A stretch of DNA of 64,000 nucleotides from positions 51,685,279 to 51,749,278 of the forward strand of contig OY829329.1 in assembly GCA_963691655.1 (NCBI GenBank), in the 5' to 3' direction. The notes beneath the pieces are model-generated. The model saw nothing but the letters and a program-made list of their open reading frames with translations, made no database searches and had not been told where the DNA came from. Below are positions 1-10,920 of the stretch, one piece after another (the first letter of the stretch is position 1; each line of letters starts with the position of its first letter). The position numbers and the translations under genes were made by a program. Source of the stretch: Toxonevra muliebris. Lineage: Eukaryota; Arthropoda; Insecta; Diptera; Pallopteridae.

Positions 1-336
1 TACATATACATATTAGTAAGTACCTTTATTAATAAAAAGGCAGTAAAAATACCATAATTCGTTCAACGTTATAAAACTAAATTCGCATGTGCAATTATAT
101 TATGGGTAACTGATTTGAAGTGTTCACTGTTATGGTGATAAATATTTGGCGAATCTACTGTAGTTGATGCCAATTTCACACTGAAGAATTGATAAATTTT
201 TTGATTGAGGATTCGAAAAATCGTTATACCGAAGCAATGTCCCTGAAGGAAAGCTCGCACAGAGTGACAACCTCTCTACTTGCCAACGCTGAACATTGGC
301 ACACTACGTGCATCAATATCTCAGTTTCCTCTAGAC
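1..336. other. Unique-looking flank, no gene
   Basis: AT-rich sequence left of the nested transposons. I see no convincing coding region. It ends with the 8-bp target sequence CTCTAGAC at 329-336, duplicated as CTCTAGAA after the outer hAT element. Confidence 0.5.
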
Positions 337-1356
337 CAGGGTTTCTCAAACTGTGGTACGACGCGTACCACCAGTGGTATGTGAAGCCTCCAAAGGTGGT
401 ATGCTAGCAGATAGGGATGTGCAAATCGATGAATTCGACTTTAATCGAAATCGATTTTTAATCAACTTTTAGCACAAAATTTCAACTTTTTATGATCAAC
501 TTTAATTTGCTAAACTTGTTCAAAAGTCGTCTTTTGGTGTAAAATTTTTTTTGAAAGTACCAGTTCAATTTTCACATTTATTTGAAATTTTACAAAATTT
601 TTCCAACTGTGGATTTGTAATACATGCATGTGCAGCTTTATGTACTAGTAATTTTTGACATTTTATTTTAAAATAGTTCTAAAATAGTCTCTCTGTTTAG
701 CCTACTGTGTGTTATTATACTTCACACATCCACAGGCTATCCCATGGCAGAAGAATTAAGATGGTAGTAGATGCATTTTGACAAGTAAGAGGAACTTTGA
801 CAATTGGGAAATCATTTGTTTTGATACTATTCTTCTTTTTACAACAGCGTTATATTTTCATGGTTCAATTTTTAAGTGAGACTTTATAGGAAAATAGTTT
901 GCATTGTATTGTATGTTCATAGGGAGAATTAGTTTCTGCTTTTTATATTATTTGTTAACTCTTAACATGTTCAAGGTATTTGCTAATAAAGAAAACAAAT
1001 TAAATAACATTAATTCTATTTTTTATTGTAAATAAAATTTATAATTTAGTACTAAGTAATAAAAGTACTTTTAATAATCTACTATTAACTCTCTTTTTTG
1101 TACACATTTTAAAAAAAATGCACCTCTAAAATGTTCCTCTTACTTGCAAAAAATTCAAAAAAAAACTCCTGTTTGAAAAAATGGATCTACCTCTAAAGCG
1201 CGGTTCACGCCAAATTGACACTCTTTGTTGTGGTCACCACGTCGCCCCTAGTCATAACAACAACAAATTTTTTACTGGGACTTGTTTACAATACCGTTAC
1301 CGTTAGATGATAAATTTTTCATATTAATTGATCGCAAGTTGGTGATTGTGTGCACA

Positions 1357-3299
1357 ATGGAAGCTGCAAATAGAAAATTGATTGTGAACAAATTTATTGA
1401 AAATCCGTCGTGGTCTGGTTCAAAGATTGCGAAAGTGTTAAATATCTCCAAAAGAACGGTATGTAGAGTTATAAAACGATATAAAGAAACTCTTAGTGTT
1501 GAAAGAGCTAAAAAAGTTGTGAACAAAACGGGAACCACCAACCTAAAATTAAAGGCAGAGATCTTGAGGTCCATCAGAAGCAATCCCGGACTATCGGATA
1601 GCGATCGTGCCAAGAAATTCAATACCAGCAAAAGTGCTGCTAGACGAATACGCATAAAAGCTGGGCTAAAGTGCTATCGAGCTATAAAATATCCAAATAG
1701 AACAGACAAACAGAATTTGCTCGTCTTCTTTATAATAATGTTTTGACCAAATTGAATGGATGCATTATTGTGGATGACGAATCATACGTAAAATTTGATC
1801 TTAAACAGCTTCCAGGTCAAAAATTTTGTATGGCAACGAATCGTGGTAATCAGGGCCGTAGCCAGAATTTTTTTTCGGGGGGGGCGGGGGGGAGTGCGTT
1901 TCATTCGAAGAAAATATTCATAAATAATTTTTATCAAACTGATTTTTAAATACAATAAATTAAATCGATGATACATTTGATGTACCCTATAAAATTAAAA
2001 TTTTAGGAAAAATTTTCCGATTTTTTTAATCTTAACCTCAAAAAAAAAAAATGGCCAAAAGTGACAAAAAATTCACAGAATAATCAAATTAAATTTTTTG
2101 AAATAAATATTATTCAATGTGCATTCAAATGCATTTTTTTTTATCGTGAAGGACATAATTTCATTAGCTCATTGACTTCCCACTACTGATGATGTACCCA
2201 ACCACAAAAAAATTACCAAAAATAGTAGAGGCTCATTTTTTTCAAATGATCATCATTGGGAATTTGAGCCATTATCAATGATAAGGAATGAGGTTGAGAT
2301 CTTTCGTGGTGCTCTGACCAATAATGCGTTAAAAAATAATTATATTTTAAGAATGCCTCCTAAACTGCTTGGTTTTTGCTAATAAGATGGAGTTTTTGCG
2401 AAAGAACTTTTCACGTTGAACACGAATCTGAGGTCAAAAACTTCCTATCACGTCACGTTTTAGGAAAAAAAATGGGATTCAAGCAAGTCTAATTTTACAT
2501 GGATCCGATAATTTTTTTTATTTTTTTATTAATTTTTAAACTTTTTAAACTGATTCAGGACGAAACTTTAAATCAAAAACAGTTACTGATCTAGAAAAAC
2601 TATGAATGCAGGAGTGCTCAGTATCAACTTCTCTTTTTGAATCCGTAGTCAAACTTCATGTCGAAGAAAACAAATCGGATTTGATCGCATAGTGTAAGTA
2701 AGATTTCAACCTATTTTTTTTTTATTTGACTTTTTAGAAAAAAAACCGATGGAAATAAAAAATATCGTTAAATAGATTTTTTTTTGACATTTGGCAATTA
2801 ATCTCTAAAATTTGAATAAAGTTTTCACATTTGGGGGGGGGAGAGGGGTTAGAACCCCCAAACTCCTCCCCTCCCCTAAATACGGCCTTGGTGGTAATGT
2901 ACCCTCAAATTCAAGTACATAAAAATGGATGAATTTGCAAAGGAAGCAATGGTGTGGCAGGCTATTTGCAGCTGTGGTCTCAGATCCAGGACATTTGTGA
3001 CATCCTCTTCTATGACGTCTGATAGCTGCCACTACTCTATGAAAACCATGGATTGGTATCAGACAAATAAAGTATGAATTATGAATCCACCCAATTGCCC
3101 CCAGCTTCGACCGATCGAAAAATACTGGGCTATTACAAAATATAAGTTGAAGAAAAATGCAGGTATTGTCAAAAATGTGAATTCAATGTTACTAAAATGG
3201 AACCAAATAGCCGCAAAAGTATCCAGAGCGGATGTTGAAAGGTTGATGGGGTCCATTAAAAAGAATACCCGGAACTTTTTGCACAACAAAGAAATTTAA
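1357..3299 (+). pseudogene. Tc1/mariner transposase relic, DD37E-like
   Basis: This is a cut-and-paste DDE transposase in at least four pieces. The N-terminal helix-turn-helix DNA-binding part runs from ATG 1357 to a stop at 1746 and includes ISKRTVCRVIKRYKE. After a frame change at about 1743 comes the first catalytic motif, VDDESYVKFDL, and LPGQKFC. A MITE splits the gene at 1850/1891+1000 (insert 1851-2890). The reading resumes after 2899 with VWQAICSCG. About 30 codons seem lost before CHYS compared with the relic at 40 kb, taking the second catalytic region with them. A stop follows near 3073. The last piece (3081-3299) carries NPPNCPQLRPIEKYW with the final catalytic Glu. The motif wording matches the 40-kb relic, so both belong to one family. 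It cannot make active enzyme. Confidence 0.85.
1851..2890. mobile_element. Poly-G hAT-type MITE, copy 1 (layer 4)
   Basis: A 1040-bp insertion inside the mariner transposase. The ends are CAGGGCCGTA (left) and CAAGGCCGTA (right, reverse-complemented). Perfect 8-bp duplications GTGGTAAT lie at 1843-1850 and 2891-2898. Long G runs follow the left end and G and C runs precede the right end. The interior is AT-rich with no transposase. Two more copies lie at about 12,976-13,919 and 23,975-24,832. The 8-bp duplication suggests mobilisation by a hAT transposase encoded elsewhere. Confidence 0.9.
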
Positions 3300-4117
3300 A
3301 TCTTTTAATACTATAGTATTAAAACGCAATATTAAACTTATCATTTAATGAATTATTTGTAATTCTGAGTGTTCTGGTTAAAAAGATACAGCAACTTTCC
3401 TGCATGCTAATTTTGCGTGAGCCGCGCTTTAAATACTTCTACCATGGGCTATCCCATTCACTCGCAAAAATAACTCGAATAATAAATGTCAAATAATACC
3501 GCCGGAATAAGTAAAAAGACGATGAAGGGAACAATGGAAGGGGTGGGGGGGGGGGGGGGAGAAGGGATCGGCTGGTTACACTAAGGTCATATAAACTGTA
3601 TGCCACTTAAAACAAACCATTTACTTTAAATTACTTATTTTATATTCCATTCAATAAAAATAATAGGTTGAACTTGTGTTTTACAAAGCTGCTTATAAAT
3701 CTGGAAAATAAATTTTACAAGAACCCTATTTTGAATAGCACTTCTACAAAACCAATGTATTTCTAAAAATCTGATTTTGACTCGCACGCAACGGCTAATA
3801 TATTGTAAATTGTTTCGTTTTTTTTATTGCAAGCAACAAAAATTCAAAATAAGTTGAAAATATACTTTTCTTTCCAGTTGCACATCCCCACTAGCAGATA
3901 ATAGACGGCAAACGAAATAAGCGGTGGCTGAATTTTATTAAAAATCTGTATTTTCGCACATTTCTGTTGAATGTTTATCGGTATTTCTTATTATGCTACA
4001 GTTTTGGTGGACAAAAAGTACACAAAGCACAGTTTTTTAGTTCTGTGAAAGGCGTTTGATCCACATTGCACTTACGCGAAATTGATGGTACGCGAAAAAA
4101 AAGCTTGAGAACCGCTG

Positions 4118-4687
4118 CTCTAGAAAAAGGTCAATAGGTACTATTCCATCAAAACAACAAGCTAGCTGAGAGTTTACCGGTGAAAACTGGAAACCGCTTT
4201 GCTACTAAAAGCCAGCATCAACCTTGGCATCTAAATATCCAAAACCTTTCATGTCTTTTTATACATAGACCGAAAGAAAGTATCCATAGTGCTACCACAA
4301 ATATCTAGAGTCACTGTTTACAATTGTTTTAAGAGAACCAGATTAACTTTTTTGGCGTTATACTTAAAATATAATGTAAAGCTACCACGTGAACCAGTAA
4401 ACTGCATTCCTTAACCTTAACCATATTTATCCCACGTTATTTTATAACGTAAAGTCTCACGTAGTGTGTTAGAGTCACTATATAGAATTAACTCGGCTGT
4501 TTTCATTTCATCCAATTTTTTTATAAAATTTTTTAAAATCTGATAAATAAACAAGAAGAATAATATAATTTGGAAAAATATATGTATAATCTGTATTTAC
4601 TTTTAACGCAAGTAGTGGAACAAAAACTTTTTATTGCTGATTTTACAGAATTGATTTGAAGCTCTTTTTTTCTCGCTCTCCGCCCTT
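4118..4687. other. AT-rich spacer, no gene
   Basis: Begins with the right target duplication of the outer hAT element (4118-4125). Apart from that I see only AT-rich noncoding sequence. Confidence 0.4.
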
Positions 4688-4930
4688 TCAGCTCTTCTTT
4701 TTAGCATTTTTCACTTTTTGAAATGTTTCATGTAAAATTTCGGCGATTTCGTTGCGTATGTTGGCCTTAAGTTGTTCAAGAGACTCTGGTATATTGGGAT
4801 AAACTTGACTTATGAAGTATCCCCACAAGAAAAAGTCAGGAACGGTGTCTTCGGTGTTAGTACCTTTTTCAAACGATATTTTGGTCTGTGCGAACGTTGT
4901 GTTAACGTAACAAGCGACTAATTTTGAAAA
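4688..4930 (-). pseudogene. Transposase C-terminal relic (insect DDE type)
   Basis: On the minus strand an open stretch ends at a TGA at 4688-4690. It reads through VPDFFLWGYFISQVYPNIPE and then a Lys-rich helix (LEQLKANIRNEIAEIL). The 'DFFLWGY...VY...P' pattern is the familiar end of insect IS630/mariner-like transposases, just after the last catalytic residue. No N-terminal part, inverted repeats or target duplication were found, so this is an isolated fragment of perhaps 80 codons. It resembles neither DD37E relic in this window. Confidence 0.6.
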
Positions 4931-7080
4931 TTGGAAAGTTTGTGTTAGACTGCTGGAGTTTAAAACATGAGTTGCCAGATGACGATTTGACAGCTGCTGT
5001 CATTGTTGTTCCAGTTTAACTTCGGGTATCACAAAATAAATACCCCTGTATGATAGCTTTATTTTTTTTTTTTGGCACATAACTTATTATCGATGCTGTT
5101 TTATTAGTGCCAAAATGCTGCCCTCTACTTCTCTATTCTTGTTTGGAAGAAAATTAATTGAAATGCACCTTTTAATTTTTGCATCGTACTAGCACAAGTT
5201 AATTGTTTTGACGACAGTCTTTACGACAGTTCTAAACCTGTAAAGTAATGATTTTTGACTAATAAAGAAAAACAAAAGAAAACAAAAAATCCATTTTTAT
5301 GAAGATAACCAGTATATGAACGAATACATTAGGCCCTTCCTGTGAAAAAATAAGAAATTTGAAAAATATAACGATTTTAATTTCAATAGTGACTCAAAGT
5401 CAGTGCGTGGGATGAATAGGGTTAATAGGTAGTGGAATCAGAAAACTTTTGTTATTCGGGTTGAATTTATCGTTCATCGAAAGCTAAGCAATGAGTACTG
5501 GTAAGATATTAGAGACCTCTACCTCAAGACATGCACTCTACCATTAATACCAAAATGTCCAAGGACTCAGGAAATTGTTTAGTGCCTGACATGCAATTCT
5601 TTTCCATATTTTCTTATGATCGAATATCTTGGCTATTGTATAGGCAGGCATGATATTTTCGATACAGTTGTACTATTTTAGTACAATTTCAATTGCGTTC
5701 TACTTTACTACTACTCATGAATTTTCAGCACAATTTTACAAAGTTTTTCTGGATTCAATTCCTGAATATCTACAAAATATGAATACATTCTTGCACGCCT
5801 GATTTTTTTTATATTAATTGTCCTCATAAAAACTCGGAAAATGTCTTGTATACAACGTAAACCTCGCAAACTGGTACTGCGAATGTCAATTGTTCTCATT
5901 CACCAACATTAAAATTTTGCAAATATTACCACGCTTCAGTTTTAGTTAAAACAAGATAACTATATCGATCTAAATTATGTTTCGCTAAACTATTCTTTAT
6001 CAATTTTGTTTATTCCTCGATACATTTTATGACGGGTCACGGCTCAGTAATGATCATTAAAAAATGCTTCCTTCATGCAGCCACTTTGATCTAAGATGAT
6101 GAAATCATTACCTATTAAGCCTTTCTCTTCAGGAACTGGTACGTCTTTTGAGGGAATAAAGACTATAAAGGCAATTTTCTTTGTGTTTTCCATGCACAAA
6201 TATTTTGAAACCTTTTTTTTCTCTTTTAGAGGCTTTAAAAATCGGGAATAAGTTCAACACTAAATGAAATCTTTCAAAAATCATTCACTCTATGAGGATT
6301 TACCGTTTATAATGTAAATTTTATATCATGGGCTTAACTTTTTACAAGGTAGCTTTGACCCGAAAACTTTGTAGTTTTGATTACTTATCTCTATAGAATA
6401 AAAATCATTAAAGTTTTGTCCCGAAATTATAATGTAGCAGATAGAATATTTAAATTTTGTTCCATTCTGCTAATTTTTCTGTTTTTGATGTTTTTGTTAA
6501 ATAAAAAATCTAAAATAAAATTCAAATTTTATATTTAAAGGAATCCAGTACAATTTCATGTTATTAAGAACAGTTTTTGTTTTTTTTTATCGATTTCATA
6601 CAAAATCGAAAAATCCGTTTATCAACCCTGGTGCTGTCTTACCCTTTTTCCCTTCTTTCTTTAGAAAAGTAATTTAATTGGAAGGTACCTAGAAAAACTT
6701 TCACCCCTTGAAAATACTCAATTTTCTATAAAGAAATATAAAAGAATTACAAATTTTCGGCTTCGATTTTAAAAGTTAAAAACCGAATATAGTAACTATA
6801 TTTCAGGCTTATTAAGAAGTAATTATCATTTTTACTGAAGACTCAAGCCTCCCATATTGGCTCCTTACCTTCCTAGTTTATCTTGAACGTTAAATATTCA
6901 ACTTTGCTTTGGTTCGTCACTTCATCCTCTTGTCAAATGTAAATTAAACAAATTAAATATATTATAGGCCTCTTTATGGGCGTTATTTGATAATCGAAGG
7001 TGCCAAATTGTCATATCAAATTATAATACATAAAATCTGCAGGATAATATTACAAATTTATCCACTCTTCTTACAATGAT
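4931..7080. other. Intergenic, AT-rich, no gene seen
   Basis: I find no supported coding region on either strand. Short open stretches, such as one on the minus strand at 5711-5899, have no family resemblance. This is probably the upstream intergenic region of glycerate kinase. Confidence 0.4.
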
Positions 7081-7085
7081 GCGCT

Positions 7086-7176
7086 GCGCCACCTCGCGGA
7101 TTTATTTTCATTTGCTTCAAGTATTTGCTACATGAACCAGCTCAGCATGTAGAAAACTAACGACGCTAGGTGGCGA
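7086..7176. promoter_or_regulatory. Pair of CTCF-like motifs in opposite orientation
   Basis: 7086-7094 reads GCGCCACCT, the reverse complement of AGGTGGCGC, the core of the Drosophila CTCF motif. 7168-7176 reads AGGTGGCGA on the + strand. The two cores face opposite ways about 75 bp apart and lie about 350-440 bp before the glycerate kinase start codon. GC-rich words are rare in this AT-rich flank. A boundary or promoter-proximal insulator role is inference; core matches alone do not show binding. Confidence 0.35.
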
Positions 7177-7522
7177 AATACTGAGATGTCAAGTAAACAG
7201 CTGTTTTTTGTTTACAAAACATAATTTGCTTATCTGGCATAGTTTTACTAAAGTGATAAGATTCAGAATTTGTGCAGTTTTCATGTAAAAAGCAAGAAAT
7301 AGTTGTGGTGTCGTCGATCATATGAAAAGCTGTGACGTACAAAAAACTAAAAGGGATGCGCAAAGTTGAGATCTATTGTTACACAGTGAGAAAAAATGAG
7401 AAATAGATGAATATTATTTACGTGAACAACTGAAAAAGCAATTAAAAGATTTAACTACTCAATGCTTACGTTATTAAACTCTTACTCTACTAAGCTAGTG
7501 TTCATTCACTAGCATTGGCAAC

Positions 7523-9171
7523 ATGCCCTCAAAACTTCAGCACTTGAACAACTTACGTCAAATCTTTTTGAAATCCGTGGAATCGGTGCGGCCCGTGAAT
7601 TTACTCAGTGCCGCCAATAATTATTGCTTAAAACCAACAGAAGAGCGTGACGCAAATGGACAGCACTCTATAACCATACAAATACAAGGCCGTACGCTAG
7701 ACATAACACGCAAACACTGCCATGTGGTAGGCTTCGGTAAAGCGGTACTCGGCATGGCTGTACAACTGGAGCGTTCACTAGAGCAGCGTCTGGTAAATGG
7801 AATACTAAGTATACCCAGCGGTACATTACAGCAATTTCGTCATATCCCCGAAATGCAATTGAGTGAGCAAACCACGATTAAGGTCTTAGAAGGAGCTTCA
7901 AATAATCAACCTGATGCTGAAGCTCTACAATCAGCCAGATGCATTAAAGAACTCGCTACTAGTATGACCGAAAATGATATACTCTTCGTCTTAATATCGG
8001 GTGGCGGGTCGGCTCTATTGCCCCTACCACGTTCACCACTCACGCTGAACGAGAAGATGCAGTTAGTGCGTAAATTGGCAAATCGTAGCGCTAGTATTGA
8101 TGAAATGAATGTTGTTCGTATTGCTCTATCAGATATTAAAGGTGGACGTTTAGCGACTGCAGCACGTAATGCTTTTGCTGTTATATCTTTTGTCATAAGT
8201 GATGTTGTTGGAGATCCTGTGGATATAATAGCAAGTGGACCGACATGTGGTTCATTAGCCAAACGTAATACAGCGCAGGAAGTTTTACAAAAATATGATA
8301 TGTGGCATGAGTTGCCAGAGCATATACGTGATTTAATTGAGACACCCGTACCAGAAGAAGAAACGAAACCGGGACGTAATAATTCCATTTATGTGGTTGG
8401 AGATAATCGTGTTGCCACTGCAACTGCAGTGCAAGAAGCTTTGCAATGCGGTTATAATCCATTTATTGCCAGCACAATATTGCAAGGAGAAGTGCAACAA
8501 TTGGTCGTCATCTATAGAGATTTCTTACAAAGTATTTGTTACTTTCGAAGTGGTGTTATTAATGAGGATGAACTTAAGAAAGGATTTCCATTTGATACGC
8601 GTGTGTTTCAACATTTTCTCAAGACATTGCTTATGTGTGAGAAGACAGGGAAGCCGTTGCTGTTAATACTTGCCGGGGAGCCAACAGTAAAGGTGAATTT
8701 AAATTTGGAAGCTTACTAGAATCAGCACCTCAACTAAATATGACGTGAGAGATCTTAAGGCCTCAATCAATCAATGCTCAACTCTCAAAAGTTCACTTTA
8801 ATTTATTCAAATGCTCTTTACAGGTTACTGGTTCCGGTCTCGGTGGACGCAATCAAGAGCTCGCTTTGCGCATGTCTTTGGAACTTCATGAGAATGTCGA
8901 TTTTAGCAATATCAGTTTTCTAAGTGCCGGCACTGATGGCATTGATGGTCCCACACCTGCTGCTGGCGCCATTGGCAGCAGTTTAGTAATTGAAGATTTC
9001 TTGAACCACAACAGTAGCGATAACACTAGAAGTTTAGAAAATATACGCTCGTATTTGAAAGCTAACGATTCTTATAATTTCTATAAACAATTGAATGCTG
9101 GAGCATATCATGTAATTACTGGTCATACGGGAACTAATGTAATGGATTTGCAATTAATACTGGTATCTTAA
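7523..9171 (+). CDS. GLYCTK: Glycerate kinase (class II, two exons)
   Basis: ATP-dependent D-glycerate kinase, making phosphoglycerate from glycerate released in serine and fructose breakdown. It is usually cytosolic or mitochondrial; no clear targeting signal is visible. The coding sequence is 7523-8692 joined to 8824-9171, 505 residues, close to the roughly 520 of the human enzyme. The 131-bp phase-0 intron has the donor AAAG|GTGAAT and a CTTTACAG acceptor. Reading through it would put a premature stop at 8717-8719; splicing restores GEPTVKVTGSGLGGRNQE across the junction. The N-terminal DUF4147 domain shows VGFGKA (69-74), SGGGSALLP (159-167), SDIKGGRLA (203-211) and DVVGDPVDIIASGPT (227-241). 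The C-terminal MOFRL domain shows GGRNQE, SAGTDGIDGPT (424-434) and HTGTNVMD (491-498). The start was chosen at the first ATG before the conserved region, in a CAAC context. It appears intact and is the only clear host gene here. A candidate ATTAAA polyadenylation signal lies near 9224. Confidence 0.95.
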
Positions 9172-9415
9172 AATCATTTAAAATCGTTATTAAGTAAAAC
9201 ATATTTTCAAATTATAGAAAACGCAATTAAAAAGTCAATTTTAATGATTCAAAAATTTCAGAGCTAGAAAATTTCGAGTATAAATACAATTGCCAGTACC
9301 AATAACAAAATTCGACTTGTACTTCAGTTCCAGTTGGGCTAGTTAAAAAAAATGTTAATTTTTGTAATTTGTTAATGCTCAAAAATTTTTGAAAAGCAAT
9401 ATTTAACTAAAAATA
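9172..9415. other. 3' flank of glycerate kinase
   Basis: Holds the presumed 3' UTR. No canonical AATAAA is obvious in the first 200 bases; ATTAAA occurs near 9224. The sequence grades into the AT-rich satellite that follows. Confidence 0.4.
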
Positions 9416-10920
9416 GATAACTAAATTAGATTACTTTATATTTGTTTTTAAATATTTCTAAGTATAAAGTGTATAAAATAATCTAGAATGATTTTTAAAG
9501 AAATAATTGACTTTTTCTTTATGTATTCTGAATACTAAATAGAAAAAGTAAAGTCCGAGTAATCAAAAGTAATTCGAAAGTAATTAAAGCAGTTTAAATC
9601 TTCTTTTGTTCTTTTTTGTCACAAAAATCGATAACTAAATTGGATTACTTTATGTTTTTAAATATTTCTAAGTATAAAGAGTATAAAATGATCTAGAATG
9701 ATTTTTAAAGAAATAATTGACTTTTTCTTCATGTGTTCTAAATACCAAATAAAAAGGTAAAGTCTGAGTAATCAAAAGTAATTCGAAAGTAATTAAAGCA
9801 GTTTAAATCCTTTTTTGTTGTGATTCAAATAATTAGAAAGTGATTCAACTTATTTCTTAATTACTTGTAAGTACAAAGTATAAGACATAACTTCCTATTA
9901 AGAAGATATTGTGTCATTATTTGCTTATTTAAAAAAAATATAATTAAAGCCTGAAGTAATCGTCAAGTAATTAAAAACAATTTTATAGTAATTAAAGTGA
10001 CTCAAACCTCCTTAAAAAAAAATTCAGAATTACTCACTGCCAATTAAAATTGTATAGGTTTCAGCTCTTTTGGAATTATTTTTAAATACACAAAGGAAGA
10101 AAGTTATTAACTTGTTATTTGATTACTTTCATTAAATTATAATGAAAGTACAATCTGAAGTAATTGGAAAGTATTAATTATTATCAATTTAAATATTATT
10201 TTGATATTTGCCAAGCCATAAATAATTCAAATTACAGAAAGTAATAGAAAGTACTCACAGTCAATCAAATAATATTCTTTTTTGTATAAAAAATTAATTA
10301 CTGATTATTAAAAACGTAATCAAGCAATATTATCAATTAATTTATATAAATAAAAACTGTTTTAAGTTGTGAATTATTTTAAGAGAGATAACAAATTTTA
10401 AGTTACTAAAATAAAAATTATTTCTAATGTATTCAAAACTATTTGGAAGGTAATTAAAATAACTAAAATCTTTTTTTTTTCAAGCTTAAATAGCTAAAAT
10501 TACAAAATTAACAAATAATATAATTGAAACCTGAAATAATCAAAAACTAATTAAAGCAATGTAGATCTTCTTTTGGAACTCTTCAAGCAATAAATAATAA
10601 TTAAAATTGCGGAAAATAATCAGATGTTTTTACAGTCAATTAAATTTCCTTATAATTTATTTCGATACAAGAAATTAGCAAGTAATTAAAAACTGTTTGT
10701 AAATATTTGGTTATCAAGTAATATAATCAAATAATCTATTGAAAAATACTTTAAAGTTAATTTTTTTTGTCTTAATAGTGATAAAAAACTTCAAATTAAG
10801 CTTAAACTTGAAGTAATCAAAAGTAATTTTGAAATTTTTAAGCAATAAATACTAATTTTAGAATTATTCACAGTCGATTAAAAAAATAAAAAAGTAATAT
10901 AATCACTGAATCTACCAAAA
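9416..10920. repeat. Degenerate AT-rich satellite with one well-kept tandem pair
   Basis: The words GATAACTAAATT, TTTAAATATTTCTAAGTATAAAG and GTAATTAAAGCAGTTTAAATC recur at 9416 and again at 9630, a period of about 214 bp, with high similarity to about 9830. From there to about 10,920 the same words (AAGTAATCAAAAGTAATT, TTCAAGCAATAAATA, ACAGTCAATTAAA) recur in more diverged units. I read this as one old tandem array in which the first two units were recently duplicated or homogenised. It begins within about 250 bp of the glycerate kinase stop codon. No coding content. Confidence 0.7.

Larger units (their letters stand above)
1196..3429 (+). mobile_element. Tc1/mariner-superfamily element (layer 3), dead
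   Basis: The ends are AAGCGCGGTTCACGC (left) and AAGCGCGGCTCACGC (right, reverse-complemented), followed by similar AAATT tracts. Each end is bordered by TA (1194-1195 and 3430-3431), the invariant Tc1/mariner target. It carries a broken transposase on the + strand and has been hit by a hAT-type MITE at 1851-2890. Without that insert it is about 1.19 kb, near normal mariner length. Confidence 0.9.
412..3890. mobile_element. Second hAT-like element (layer 2)
   Basis: The left end is TAGGGATGTGCAA and the right end, reverse-complemented, is TGGGGATGTGCAA: 12 of 13 bases match. The flanks are perfect 8-bp duplications, CTAGCAGA at 404-411 and 3891-3898. It is inserted inside the outer element. 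Its own sequence is 412-1195 and 3430-3890, AT-rich with no recognisable transposase, so it looks non-autonomous. A G-run stands at about 3541-3560. Confidence 0.85.
337..4117. mobile_element. Outer hAT-like element (layer 1 of a four-layer nest)
   Basis: The left end reads CAGGGTTTCTCAAACT. The reverse complement of the right end reads CAGCGGTTCTCAAGCT, an imperfect terminal inverted repeat of about 16 bp. The flanks are CTCTAGAC (329-336) and CTCTAGAA (4118-4125), an 8-bp duplication with one mismatch, which is the hAT signature. Without the inserted layers only about 300 bp of this element remain (337-411 and 3891-4117) and no hAT transposase is visible, so it was itself a short non-autonomous copy. 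Assignment to hAT rests on end sequence and duplication length. Confidence 0.8.
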
